In this document: positions 1 through 7,712 of the stretch, piece by piece
Layout of the letters: the number at the start of each line of letters is the position of its first letter
Position numbering within the stretch: the first letter of the stretch is position 1
Assembly: GCF_040717445.1 (NCBI RefSeq)
Contig: NZ_JBFEFL010000001.1
Coordinates: 744,001-808,000 of the forward strand
Direction: 5' to 3'
Source: Qipengyuania sp. JC766
GTDB lineage: Bacteria; Pseudomonadota; Alphaproteobacteria; Sphingomonadales; Sphingomonadaceae
Length of the DNA stretch: 64,000 bases
Program-made: the position numbers and the translations under genes
Notes under the pieces: generated by a model
What the model was told of the DNA's origin: nothing
Databases searched by the model: none
What the model saw: only the letters and a program-made list of their open reading frames with translations

Positions 1-30
1 CCGCCCCGTTCGCCCTCGCAGGAGTATCCG

Positions 31-438
31 ATGGCAAACCCGCCCCCGACCAAGCGCCAGAAGCAGGTCCGCACGCACAATGTCGCGACCCTGATCGCCT
101 TGCTCACTTTCATCGTCATAACGCTTGGCGCGACGGAAATCGTCGCGATCCCCATCGCCATCAACGCCCTGACCGTAGTGCTGATGTTCGTCGCGATCGT
201 CGTGATGTTCGCGAGCCGCAATGCCGATGAATACACCGCCGCGGTATGGCGCACGGGCACCAGTCTCGCTTTCGTCATTACGGCATCGGTCATGCTGTTC
301 ACGCCTGTGCTGGAAGGCTTCTTCGACGGACTGTTCCGAGCCGGCAGAGAACACGACTTGAAGCTCGACGGCTTCATCGTGGTCGTCGCGACATTCTTCC
401 TGGGCAATGCCTGGGCCCGCCTGCGCGGGACGATCTGA
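31..438 (+). CDS. Small integral membrane protein, unknown function
   Basis: 135-aa protein with about four hydrophobic segments (roughly residues 18-38, 42-62, 75-95 and 112-127) and a basic N-terminus, so an inner-membrane protein is likely. GGAG at 21-24 lies six bases before the ATG and fixes the start. A pattern of acidic-acidic-Tyr followed by Gly and Ala, and an Arg-Gly-Thr C-terminus, recur in the next gene, suggesting the two are tandem paralogs. It leads a run of four tightly packed genes (two membrane proteins, an XRE regulator, another membrane protein). I recognise no family and assign no function. Confidence 0.75.
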   Translation: MANPPPTKRQKQVRTHNVATLIALLTFIVITLGATEIVAIPIAINALTVVLMFVAIVVMFASRNADEYTAAVWRTGTSLAFVITASVMLFTPVLEGFFDGLFRAGREHDLKLDGFIVVVATFFLGNAWARLRGTI

Positions 439-449
439 GGAGATTGCTC

Positions 450-839
450 ATGCCTTTCGATCCGAAAGCCGACAAGATCGACGATCGTACCTTTGCGCTG
501 AACTCCCTCTGGCTCGGCTTCGCGTCATCGCTTCTTTTTCTGGCCGGACTGCTGGCTGGCTGGGAGGTGTTTCTCGTCAAGCTGGCCGGCGCTCTCGCGA
601 GTGCTGCGCCGGTCAGCCTGCTGTTCGTGCGCTTCTTCGATGATTACCAGACGCGCCTGGTCTCGCATGGCGCCCGATGGGCCTCGGTTGTGGTGGGTAT
701 CTGGCTCCTGGCGCAGCTGCTGTCCGATACGTCCGCGAGACTGGTGGCCGAAATCGATCCCATGCTTGGCCTCGCAATCTGCGTGGTCGCATTTCATGCG
801 GGCATCGCATCCGCCCGCATCCGGGGCACGGTGTCATGA
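450..839 (+). CDS. Small integral membrane protein, probable paralog of the preceding gene
   Basis: 129 aa starting at the ATG at 450, preceded by GAGGAG at 437-442. About four hydrophobic segments (residues near 20-42, 45-62, 78-97, 103-120). The stretch FDDYQTR followed by Gly and Ala, and the C-terminal ARIRGTVS, resemble DEYTAA and ARLRGTI of the upstream protein, so a tandem duplication is inferred. Its TGA overlaps the ATG of the next gene (ATGA at 836-839), consistent with translational coupling to the XRE regulator. The much longer reading in this frame from 246 is just read-through over the upstream gene. Function unknown. Confidence 0.72.
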   Translation: MPFDPKADKIDDRTFALNSLWLGFASSLLFLAGLLAGWEVFLVKLAGALASAAPVSLLFVRFFDDYQTRLVSHGARWASVVVGIWLLAQLLSDTSARLVAEIDPMLGLAICVVAFHAGIASARIRGTVS

Positions 840-1033
840 AGAACCGCCTCAAGGTCCTGCGCGCGGAGCGTGACTGGAGCCAGGCCGAACTAGCCGGACA
901 GCTCGACGTATCACGCCAAGCCGTCAATGCGATCGAGACCGGCAAGCACGACCCGTCGCTTCCGCTCGCCTTTCGTATTGCGCGCCTTTTCCAGATGCCC
1001 ATCGAGGAGATTTTCGATGACGGACACGATTGA
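836..1033 (+). CDS. Small XRE-family helix-turn-helix transcriptional regulator
   Basis: 65-aa protein consisting of a single HTH_3/XRE DNA-binding domain: the WSQAELAGQLDVSRQAVNAIE stretch (residues 15-34) is the helix-turn-helix. Such minimal regulators usually act as dimeric repressors of their own operon. It overlaps the upstream membrane protein by four bases and the downstream membrane protein by 17, so all are surely co-transcribed. Small XRE proteins paired with short multi-pass membrane proteins are common in bacteria and archaea, but the signal sensed is generally unknown. The 118-aa reading starting at 677 is an out-of-frame extension and is rejected. Confidence 0.85.
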   Translation: MKNRLKVLRAERDWSQAELAGQLDVSRQAVNAIETGKHDPSLPLAFRIARLFQMPIEEIFDDGHD

Positions 1034-1439
1034 AGCCACCGGCGTCCAGCGCCTGCGCACGCGTCGCCAGAAGTTCTGGCGCTGGTGCGCCCTCGCCTTC
1101 GCGCTCTCTATTTTTGCAGGGATGGCCAGCGGCACCCTAGCCGCCCTCTACCAAGACGATCTGGTCCCGGCATGGTCGCTCTATGCCCTCTGGGCGGTGG
1201 TGGCCTTCGCATGGGTCTGGTTCAGCCGGGACTATTTCCTGCGGATCGACGAGCTGGACCAGATGGACAATCTGTGGGCCTGCCTGATCGGGTTCTACTT
1301 CTACGTCGGCGCCTTCGTGACGTGGTACATGTTCGCCGATGCAGGGCTCGCGCCCGAAATTGACGGGACGATCATGTTCTTCGCCACGATGACCGTCATG
1401 GTCGTCTCCTATGGTCTCAGGAAGCTGGGGCTTCGCTAA
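1017..1439 (+). CDS. Integral membrane protein coupled to the XRE regulator
   Basis: 140-aa protein with an N-terminal basic stretch and about four transmembrane segments (residues near 23-45, 53-72, 88-107, 117-134). The ATG at 1017 lies inside the end of the XRE gene, preceded by GAGGAG at 1005-1010, supporting translational coupling. Hydrophobic pattern and size are like the membrane proteins at 31 and 450, though similarity is weak. By analogy with other XRE/membrane pairs it may be the regulator's partner or target; that is inference. No named family recognised. Confidence 0.75.
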   Translation: MTDTIEATGVQRLRTRRQKFWRWCALAFALSIFAGMASGTLAALYQDDLVPAWSLYALWAVVAFAWVWFSRDYFLRIDELDQMDNLWACLIGFYFYVGAFVTWYMFADAGLAPEIDGTIMFFATMTVMVVSYGLRKLGLR

Positions 1440-1491
1440 TCACCTGTCACTCGACTTGAAACACGACGCCAAACCGATGAAGGATCAAATC

Positions 1492-2433
1492 ATGAAATCG
1501 ACGTTCAAATCGCTCGCTCTTGCCGCTTCAAGCCTTTCCCTCCTGTTTGCCGGCGCAGGCTGCGCCCCGATGGACGGCGCGCGCTCCGCTTCCTCCGATG
1601 CGGCCATGTGGCAGAAGCCGGCCGGTGCCGAGGGGCCGGCCATGTGGAAGGTATCCGACGAGGATACGACCATATACCTGTTCGGGACCATCCACGTGCT
1701 GCCCGAAGGTCTCGACTGGTACACGCCGACCGTGGCGAATGCGCTGACCGGTTCCGACATCATGGTCACCGAAATTCTCGGCGATGCCATGTCCGATACG
1801 GAAACGGCACAGCTGATGCAGACCAAGGGCATGCTGCCGCAGGGCACCACGCTCCGCTCGCTGCTGGACGAGGAACAGACCGCGAAATACGAGGCCGCAC
1901 TGGCGAAGATCGGCATCCCGGCCGCCAATTTCGACGGCTTCAAGCCGTGGAGCGTCGCGCTGACCCTTTCGGTCCTGCCGTTGATCCAGGAAGGCTACAA
2001 GATCGACGAAGGGGTCGAGCAGAAGCTCGAGGAATATGCTGGCGAGGACCTCGCGCGCGGCAACCTGGAAACGGTCGGCGAACAGCTCGCCATTTTCGAC
2101 AACCTGCCGCAGGAAGACCAGATCGAGTTCCTCATGGCGGCGGCAGAGGAAACGGATAACCTCAAATCCTATATCGACCGCATGGTCGAACAATGGATGG
2201 CCGGTAACCCCGAGGCACTGGCCGAAACCATGAACGAAAGCCTGGAAGACGATCCGGCGCTGGCCGAAGCCCTGCTCTATCGCCGCAACCGCAACTGGGT
2301 CGAGTGGATCGACACCCGCATGGACCAGCCCGGCACGGTCTTCATCGCCGTGGGGGCAGGCCACCTCGCGGGGGACAAGAGTGTCCAGGACTATCTGGCG
2401 CAGCGCGATATCGAAGTGGTTCGCGTCCAGTGA
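1492..2433 (+). CDS. TraB/GumN family protein, secreted or lipid-anchored (first of two)
   Basis: 313 aa. An N-terminal signal peptide ends at Cys24 (context AGAGC), a weak lipobox because position -3 is Gly. The TraB/GumN fold is indicated by two Gly-x-x-His motifs: FGTIH (residues 64-68) with the following LPEGLDW, and VGAGH near the C-terminus. The family resembles Tiki-type metalloproteases, but the activity of most bacterial members is unproven. AAGGA at 1480-1484 is correctly spaced for the ATG at 1492, so I prefer it to 1477. It overlaps the next, paralogous gene by GTGA. The likely location is the periplasm or the inner face of the outer membrane. Confidence 0.85.
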   Translation: MKSTFKSLALAASSLSLLFAGAGCAPMDGARSASSDAAMWQKPAGAEGPAMWKVSDEDTTIYLFGTIHVLPEGLDWYTPTVANALTGSDIMVTEILGDAMSDTETAQLMQTKGMLPQGTTLRSLLDEEQTAKYEAALAKIGIPAANFDGFKPWSVALTLSVLPLIQEGYKIDEGVEQKLEEYAGEDLARGNLETVGEQLAIFDNLPQEDQIEFLMAAAEETDNLKSYIDRMVEQWMAGNPEALAETMNESLEDDPALAEALLYRRNRNWVEWIDTRMDQPGTVFIAVGAGHLAGDKSVQDYLAQRDIEVVRVQ

Positions 2434-3305
2434 TCCGCCGTGTCGGCATCTGGCTGGCAGCCTTTGCGCTGCTGGCCGGATGCGACGACCAGGGCGCGTC
2501 CGATCAGCCACCCCCCTCCCCCATTCTCTACGAACTCGCGAATGCGGACGGAGAGATGGAGGGTTGGCTTTTCGGGACGGTGCACTCCCTCCCGGACGGC
2601 GTGCGATGGCGAACGCCGGCGCTGGAAGATGCGGTAACCCGGGCGGACAGCCTGATGGTGGAAGTGGCATCGCTCGACGGCGGTGCCACGACTGCGAATG
2701 TATTCCGAGACCTGTCTACGACAAGCGGTCTTCCGCCGGTTCTCGACCGGCTCGAGGGTGCAGATCGCGAACGGCTCGTGGAAGCCTTGTCCGAAGCGGG
2801 GCTTTCCCACACGACTTTCGCCGGGGTCGAGGACTGGGCCGTCGCTCTCGCGCTCGCCAGCGCACTCTCCCCGGGCGATCCTGCAAACGGAGTTGACCGG
2901 GCTCTCATCGCGGATTTCAGGGGCCGCACGATCCACCAGTTCGAAGGCGCTCCGGCGCAATTCCGCATTTTCGACGCGCTGCCGTCCGAAGCGCAGCGAA
3001 CTCTGCTGATGGAAGCGGTGAGCGAGGCTGGGGAAGATCCCGACAAGCCCGCGCCTTACCTCGTCTGGCTGACGGGCGATGCGGACGCCCTCGAGGACAT
3101 GACGACGGATGGCATGCTGGCCGATCCGGCGCTGCGCAAGGCTCTGCTGATCGACCGCAACCGCGCCTGGTCGCGCCGCCTTGCAAGCCGTCTGGAAAGC
3201 GAAGGTCCGATGCTGGTCGCAGTCGGTGCGGCGCACCTTCCCGGGCCCGACGGTCTCGTCGCCCTCATGGAAGAGCGTGGCTACACCGCGACGCGCATCC
3301 AGTAG
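2430..3305 (+). CDS. TraB/GumN family lipoprotein (second of two)
   Basis: 291 aa from a GTG start that overlaps the TGA of the upstream gene (GTGA, 2430-2433). It starts with a clear lipoprotein signal, LLAGC with Cys18 as the lipidation site. The two family Gly-x-x-His motifs are present: FGTVH at 48-52 and VGAAH near the C-terminus, with the same spacing as in the upstream protein. The pair therefore arose by tandem duplication and is translated together. The substrate is unknown; family members are proposed metallopeptidases. Confidence 0.85.
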   Translation: MIRRVGIWLAAFALLAGCDDQGASDQPPPSPILYELANADGEMEGWLFGTVHSLPDGVRWRTPALEDAVTRADSLMVEVASLDGGATTANVFRDLSTTSGLPPVLDRLEGADRERLVEALSEAGLSHTTFAGVEDWAVALALASALSPGDPANGVDRALIADFRGRTIHQFEGAPAQFRIFDALPSEAQRTLLMEAVSEAGEDPDKPAPYLVWLTGDADALEDMTTDGMLADPALRKALLIDRNRAWSRRLASRLESEGPMLVAVGAAHLPGPDGLVALMEERGYTATRIQ

Positions 3306-3312
3306 GACCGGC

Positions 3313-3340
3313 TTGCATTCGCAGGCAATGGCGCTATAGC
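3313..3340 (+). promoter_or_regulatory. Candidate housekeeping promoter of rplY
   Basis: TTGCAT (3313-3318) and TATAGC (3335-3340) separated by 16 bases, in the 106-bp gap before rplY. The -10 sits in a short palindrome (GCGCTATAGCGC). Predicted by eye only. Confidence 0.4.
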
Positions 3341-3411
3341 GCGCGCTTCCCGTTATCGGTCATCCCTGGAGGCGTGGCGGGAAAACCAACCGCATTTCGA
3401 AAGGCACCGAT

Positions 3412-4089
3412 ATGAGCGACGCTCTGACCCTGCCGGCCGAGACGCGCGAACAGGCTGGCAAGGGAGCCTCCCGTTCACTGCGTCGCGAAGGCCGCGTACC
3501 CGCCGTAATCTACGGCGGAAATGAAGAACCCACGATGATCCACGTCGAGGAGAAGGAACTGGTCAAGCAATTGATGACCGGTCACTTCATGAACTCGATC
3601 GTGCAGATCGAACTCGGCGGCAAAAAGATGCGCACCCTGCCCAAGGACGTTGCGCTCGATCCCGTCACCGACCGTCCGATCCACGCCGACTTCCTGCGCA
3701 TGGTCAAGGGCGCGAAGATCGACGTCGAAGTGCCGGTGGTCTTCATCAACGAAGAACAGTCGCCCGGCCTCAAGAAAGGCGGCGTCCTCAACGTCGTGCG
3801 TCACGAGCTCGAGCTGGTCTGCGACAGCGAGAAGATCCCGAGCGAAATCGAGATCGACGTCACCGGCAAGGAAGTCGGCGATTCGATCCACATCAGCGAA
3901 GTGACCCTTCCCGAAGGCAGCGAAAGCGCGATCACCGATCGCGACTTCACGATTGCCACGCTGGTCGCACCGTCCGCGCTCAAGAAGAGCGAAGACGAGA
4001 CCGACGAGGAAGTCACCGAGACCGAAGTCACCGAGCAGAATGCCGACACGGTCGAGGACGAAGACGACAACGTGGTCGAAGGCGAGTAA
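3412..4089 (+). CDS. rplY: 50S ribosomal protein L25 (general stress protein CTC type)
   Basis: 225 aa, the long CTC/TL5 form: an N-terminal 5S-rRNA-binding L25 domain (about residues 1-95, including the [17 protein letters not shown] stretch), a C-terminal TL5 beta domain (about 100-190), and a strongly acidic tail (about 193-225) of Glu, Asp and Thr. It binds 5S rRNA in the large ribosomal subunit. It is followed by a strong intrinsic terminator and then by pth, a pairing very common in Proteobacteria. AAAGGCACCG precedes the ATG as a plausible ribosome-binding site. The long acidic tail is typical of alphaproteobacterial L25. Confidence 0.96.
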   Translation: MSDALTLPAETREQAGKGASRSLRREGRVPAVIYGGNEEPTMIHVEEKELVKQLMTGHFMNSIVQIELGGKKMRTLPKDVALDPVTDRPIHADFLRMVKGAKIDVEVPVVFINEEQSPGLKKGGVLNVVRHELELVCDSEKIPSEIEIDVTGKEVGDSIHISEVTLPEGSESAITDRDFTIATLVAPSALKKSEDETDEEVTETEVTEQNADTVEDEDDNVVEGE

Positions 4090-4115
4090 TCGCTTTCCCA
4101 TCGATGACGAATTGG

Positions 4116-4149
4116 CGCCGGGCTTCCCTCAGAAGCCCGGCGTTTTCGT
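4116..4149 (+). terminator. Intrinsic terminator after rplY
   Basis: Perfect 11-bp stem CGCCGGGCTTC / GAAGCCCGGCG with a 5-base loop (CCTCA), followed by TTTTCGTTT. It separates rplY from pth. Confidence 0.88.
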
Positions 4150-4215
4150 TTCTGCGCCGCATCCAAGGCGAAAAGGGTTTGGCATTGGCCGCCCGCCATC
4201 GCTAACGCGCGACCC

Positions 4216-4791
4216 ATGCAGATCTGGGCAGGACTAGGAAATCCGGGGCCGCGCTATTCCATGCAGCGGCACAATGTCGGCTTCATGGCATGCGACGTGA
4301 TTGCCGAAATGAACGGCTTCGGACCGGTGCAGAAGAAGTTCCAAGGCTGGACCCAGGAAGGCCAGATCGACGGCGAGAAGGTCCTGCTGCTGAAGCCGGC
4401 CACGTTCATGAACGAGAGCGGTCGCAGCGTCGGCGAGGCGTTGCGGTTCTACAAGCTGGGCACCGCGGATCTTACCGTCTTCCATGACGAACTGGACCTT
4501 GCGCCCATGAAAGTTCGGGTGAAGCAGGGCGGCGGCACGGCCGGCCATAATGGCCTGCGATCGATCGGCCAGCATTGCGACCAGGATTTCCGGCGTGTCC
4601 GGATCGGCATCGGCCATCCGGGACACAAGGACCGGGTGCACGGCCATGTCCTTGGAAACTACGCGAAATCGGAAATGGACGATCTGGCGCAATTGCTGGG
4701 CGCCATCGGTGCCGAAGCGGCATGGCTCGCGCGCGGAGAGTCCGAAAGGTTCGTGAGTGACCTCGCGCTGCGCATGTCAGACCGCGACTGA
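4216..4791 (+). CDS. pth: Peptidyl-tRNA hydrolase
   Basis: 191 aa, normal for bacterial Pth. It releases tRNA from peptidyl-tRNAs that drop off the ribosome. The family signatures are all visible: GLGNPGPRY (6-14) with Asn9, catalytic His19 in RHNVGF, Asn66 in FMNESG, and the HDELDL motif with Asp91. It lies downstream of rplY after a terminator, so it likely has its own promoter in the roughly 70 bp before the ATG, although I see no convincing one. A 9-bp stem with no T-tract sits just after the stop (4805-4823). Confidence 0.97.
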   Translation: MQIWAGLGNPGPRYSMQRHNVGFMACDVIAEMNGFGPVQKKFQGWTQEGQIDGEKVLLLKPATFMNESGRSVGEALRFYKLGTADLTVFHDELDLAPMKVRVKQGGGTAGHNGLRSIGQHCDQDFRRVRIGIGHPGHKDRVHGHVLGNYAKSEMDDLAQLLGAIGAEAAWLARGESERFVSDLALRMSDRD

Positions 4792-4904
4792 CCCGACCGA
4801 CAACCTGTTCCGCCGCGGGACAGCGCTGCAGATACGGCCCATGAGGCCCGGTTTCTGGTTATCGTCCCGCTTACCAAACGGGTCGAACAGGGAGCCAGAT
4901 CATC

Positions 4905-5099
4905 ATGCACACAGCAAAGTCAGCCGCGCTGTCTTTCGGACTCTTTCTCGCATTTGCCGGTACGCCGGCGCTCGCCATGGATCGGCCCGGCTCCGATCCG
5001 GGCGGCTCGGGACCTGTTTCGGTGCCCGAACCCGGCATGGTCGGCCTGATGGGCCTGGCGCTGCTGGGCCTGGCCGTGGCGCGCCGCCGGAAAACCTGA
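4905..5099 (+). CDS. Minimal PEP-CTERM sorting-signal protein
   Basis: 64 aa built almost only of sorting signals: a Sec signal peptide (about 1-24, cleavage after ALA), a 15-residue Gly/Ser/Pro-rich linker, then a PEP-CTERM tail with the VPEP motif (40-43), a hydrophobic helix (about 45-59) and a basic RRRK end (60-63). PEP-CTERM tails are recognised by exosortase (EpsH/XrtA family) and processed during export; the pathway is tied to exopolysaccharide in many Gram-negatives. No exosortase gene lies in this window. AGGGAG at 4889-4894 supports this start. Almost nothing is left for a mature domain, so its role is obscure. Confidence 0.8.
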   Translation: MHTAKSAALSFGLFLAFAGTPALAMDRPGSDPGGSGPVSVPEPGMVGLMGLALLGLAVARRRKT

Positions 5100-5118
5100 G
5101 GCCCGAAAGCTTGGGGGG

Positions 5119-5161
5119 CGGCAGTCCCTCCCCGGGTCTATTCGATCCGGAGGGACTGCCG
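5119..5161. terminator. Inverted repeat between convergent genes, possible bidirectional terminator
   Basis: Perfect 13-bp arms CGGCAGTCCCTCC (5119-5131) and its complement (5149-5161) with a 17-base loop. The loop holds the minus-strand stop codon (5138-5140) and the right arm lies in the coding end of the minus-strand lipoprotein gene. There is no T-tract, so termination is only likely. Confidence 0.5.
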
Positions 5162-5386
5162 GATTTCCGGCCTGGGTTCCCAGCCGAAGGCTGCCAGGCA
5201 CCGGATGAAGATCGCGGTCTTGTCCGCGTCCTCTTCCTCGATATCGACGATCTGCTTCTCGCAGGTGTCTTCCGCCTGATCGAATGGCGTTTGCGGTTCG
5301 CCCGTCCCGATCCATTCGCTTTCGTTGGTGGTCTCGCACGCGGCGAGCGTGCACGCGGCGACGGCGATGATGAAGAAGCGGCCCAT
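5138..5386 (-). CDS. Small hypothetical lipoprotein
   Basis: 82 aa with a lipoprotein signal peptide ending LAAC (14-17, Cys17), then a short acidic mature part with two further Cys residues (C42 and C62 by my count) that could form a disulfide in the periplasm. Convergent with the PEP-CTERM gene and divergent from the SDR gene. The C-terminal codons lie inside the inverted repeat at 5119-5161. No family recognised. Confidence 0.72.
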   Translation of the reverse strand: MGRFFIIAVAACTLAACETTNESEWIGTGEPQTPFDQAEDTCEKQIVDIEEEDADKTAIFIRCLAAFGWEPRPEIRQSLRIE

Positions 5387-5466
5387 GGCGCTTGGCTAGG
5401 CCGCGCCCTGCCCTGCTGACAAGCAAATAATCTCTTCCTATGTTCCGGTGCGACAAGGAGAGAGAC

Positions 5467-6465
5467 ATGCCCGAACTGACCCGACGTACCCTCCTCGCTG
5501 GCACCGCCGCTACCGGAGCCTTTGCCGCCAGCGGCCTGTCCGCGCAAACCGACATGGTCGGGACCGAACCGGACCTGTCGGGCAAGTCGATCCTCATCAC
5601 CGGCTGTTCGTCCGGCTTCGGACGACTTGGCGCGGAATATTACGCGCGGCGTGGCGCGAAGGTCTTCGCAACGATGCGCAACACGCCCCGGCCCGAGGCG
5701 GAAGAGTTGCGCAAACTCGCGAGCGAGGAAAATCTCGACATCACCGTCATTCGCCTCGACGTTCTCCTGCAGGATGAAATCGACGCGGCGATGGAAACCG
5801 TTTCCAACGCGCTGCGCGGGGGTGCGCTCGATGTGCTGGTGAACAATGCCGGGATCGGGATCACCGGTCCTTCCGAAGTCCAGGACATGGAGGCGACCAG
5901 CCTCATGTTCGACACCAATGTTTTCGGCCCGCATCGCATGGCCCGCGCGGTGCTGCCCGCGATGCGGGCGGCAGGCGGCGGCCAGATCTTCCAGATCAGT
6001 TCGCAGCTCGGCCGGGTCATCGTGCCCCATTCCGGGCATTATTCCGCGACCAAGTTCGCGCTGGAAGCGATGGGCGAGCAACTGGCCTACGAACTGGTAC
6101 CGCACAATATCGACGTCACGATCATCGAGCCCGGCGGGTACCCGACGGAGGTCTGGGTGAACCGTAACATCTATTCCGAAGCGCTCCAGCAGCGTGCCGC
6201 GGACATCCACAAGGCGGGCTATCCCGATGTCGTTGCCCGGATGGGCGAGGAAGACGGTTCCGGCCGCAGCGCCGATCCGATGGACGTGCCGCGCGCGATC
6301 GCGAAGATCATCGCCATGCCCGCCGGAACGCGCCCCTTGCGTCAGCCGGTCAGTGGCGGTGCGATCCCGCAGACCGAGATCAACCGCGTTGCCGCCGAAA
6401 CGCAGGTCGGATGGCTCGGCGGATCGGGCTACGGCCCGTGGATCAAGGCGGTCCACGGGCGCTGA
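5467..6465 (+). CDS. Tat-signal short-chain dehydrogenase/reductase (SDR)
   Basis: 332 aa. The N-terminus has a twin-arginine motif (LTRRTLLAG, Arg6-Arg7) and an Ala-rich h-region ending SAQ, so export by Tat is likely. The classical SDR fold follows: TGCSSGFG cofactor loop (45-52), NNAG (126-129), catalytic Ser179, Tyr192 and Lys196 in YSATK. SDRs oxidise or reduce alcohols/ketones with NAD(P); a folded, Tat-exported member would carry its cofactor along. AAGGAGAGAGAC precedes the ATG at 5467, so I prefer it to the in-frame start at 5440, which would hide the Tat motif. Substrate unknown. Confidence 0.85.
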   Translation: MPELTRRTLLAGTAATGAFAASGLSAQTDMVGTEPDLSGKSILITGCSSGFGRLGAEYYARRGAKVFATMRNTPRPEAEELRKLASEENLDITVIRLDVLLQDEIDAAMETVSNALRGGALDVLVNNAGIGITGPSEVQDMEATSLMFDTNVFGPHRMARAVLPAMRAAGGGQIFQISSQLGRVIVPHSGHYSATKFALEAMGEQLAYELVPHNIDVTIIEPGGYPTEVWVNRNIYSEALQQRAADIHKAGYPDVVARMGEEDGSGRSADPMDVPRAIAKIIAMPAGTRPLRQPVSGGAIPQTEINRVAAETQVGWLGGSGYGPWIKAVHGR

Positions 6466-6527
6466 GTGTCTGGCCAAGCCGCGCCTTCCCGTCTAAGCGC
6501 GCCGCCTGATCGAAAACTGGAGTTTAT

Positions 6528-7628
6528 ATGGGTTTCCGTTGCGGGATCGTGGGCCTGCCGAATGTCGGCAAGTCGACGCTGTTCAATGCACTGACGCAGA
6601 CGCAGGCCGCGCAGGCCGCGAATTATCCGTTCTGCACGATCGAGCCCAATGTCGGCCAGGTCGCGGTCCCGGACGAACGGCTGGAGAAGATCGCCGCGAT
6701 CGCCAAGAGCGCGAAGACGATCCACACGCAGCTCGCCTTCGTGGATATTGCCGGCCTCGTGAAGGGCGCCAGCAAGGGAGAGGGCCTTGGCAACCAGTTC
6801 CTCGCCAACATCCGCGAGGTCGACGCAATCGTCCACGTCCTGCGCTGCTTTGAGGATGACGACATCCAGCACGTCAGCAACAAGGTCGACCCGATCGCCG
6901 ATGCGGAAGTCGTCGAGACCGAACTCCTGCTGGCGGACCTGGAAAGCCTCGAGAAGCGGGTCGAGAACGCGCGGCGCCGCGCGACCGGTGGTGACAAGGA
7001 AGCCAAGGCGCTGGTCAGCGTGCTGGGTCAGGCATTGGATCTTCTGAAGGACGGCAAGCCCGCCCGCCTCACCCAGCCCAACGACGACGAGGAAGCCGCG
7101 CTGTTCGAACAGGCGCAGCTGCTGACGGCCAAGCCGGTTCTCTACGTCTGCAACGTGGCGGAAGAAGATGCCGCGACCGGCAACGCGTTGAGCGAGGAAG
7201 TCTTCGCCAAGGCGGAGCGCGAAGGTGCGCAGGCGGTGATCGTTTCCGCCGCGATCGAGTCCGAGCTGGTCGAAATGGAGCAGGAAGACCGCACCGAGTA
7301 TCTCGAGAGCCTCGGCCTCGAAGAAAGCGGCCTCGCGAAGATCATCCGCGCCGGGTATCGCCTTCTGGGTCTGCAGACCTTCTTCACCGCCGGTCCCAAG
7401 GAATCGCGCGCCTGGACTTTCCCTGCCGGAGCCAAGGCGCCGCAGGCTGCGGGCGAGATCCACACCGATTTCGAGCGCGGCTTCATCCGCGCCGAGACGA
7501 TCGCCTACGACGATTACGTTGCCCTGGGCGGAGAAGGCGCCGCACGCGAGGCCGGCAAGCTGCGCCAGGAGGGTAAGGAGTACCTCGTCCAGGACGGCGA
7601 CGTGATGCTGTTCAAATTCAACGTCTGA
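6528..7628 (+). CDS. ychF: Redox-regulated P-loop ATPase YchF/OLA1
   Basis: 366 aa, the usual length. P-loop GLPNVGKST (9-17), the DIAGLVKGAS G3 region, the non-canonical NVAEED nucleotide-specificity motif that makes YchF prefer ATP over GTP, a coiled-coil helical region in the middle, and a C-terminal TGS domain (about 280-366). YchF binds the ribosome and acts as a negative regulator of oxidative stress responses in E. coli. Here it is monocistronic between the SDR and DUF1206 genes. In many proteobacteria ychF is next to pth; here they are 1.7 kb apart. Confidence 0.97.
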   Translation: MGFRCGIVGLPNVGKSTLFNALTQTQAAQAANYPFCTIEPNVGQVAVPDERLEKIAAIAKSAKTIHTQLAFVDIAGLVKGASKGEGLGNQFLANIREVDAIVHVLRCFEDDDIQHVSNKVDPIADAEVVETELLLADLESLEKRVENARRRATGGDKEAKALVSVLGQALDLLKDGKPARLTQPNDDEEAALFEQAQLLTAKPVLYVCNVAEEDAATGNALSEEVFAKAEREGAQAVIVSAAIESELVEMEQEDRTEYLESLGLEESGLAKIIRAGYRLLGLQTFFTAGPKESRAWTFPAGAKAPQAAGEIHTDFERGFIRAETIAYDDYVALGGEGAAREAGKLRQEGKEYLVQDGDVMLFKFNV

Positions 7629-7712
7629 CCGCCGCGGACCAAACAATCCCTCCTTCCCGGCACGATTGCCCCGCCCGCCCGTTCGCAAGGGCATAACAAG
7701 GGGAACAAGACG

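Noticed and set aside
4903-6477. 524-codon minus-strand ORF across the PEP-CTERM, lipoprotein and SDR genes
   Set aside because: Antisense shadow; His/Arg-rich with no recognisable domain, and it overlaps three supported genes.
7659-7683. GGCAC-N16-CGTT before DUF1206
   Set aside because: One mismatch in a normally strict -35 (GGAAC expected); may be chance in GC-rich DNA.
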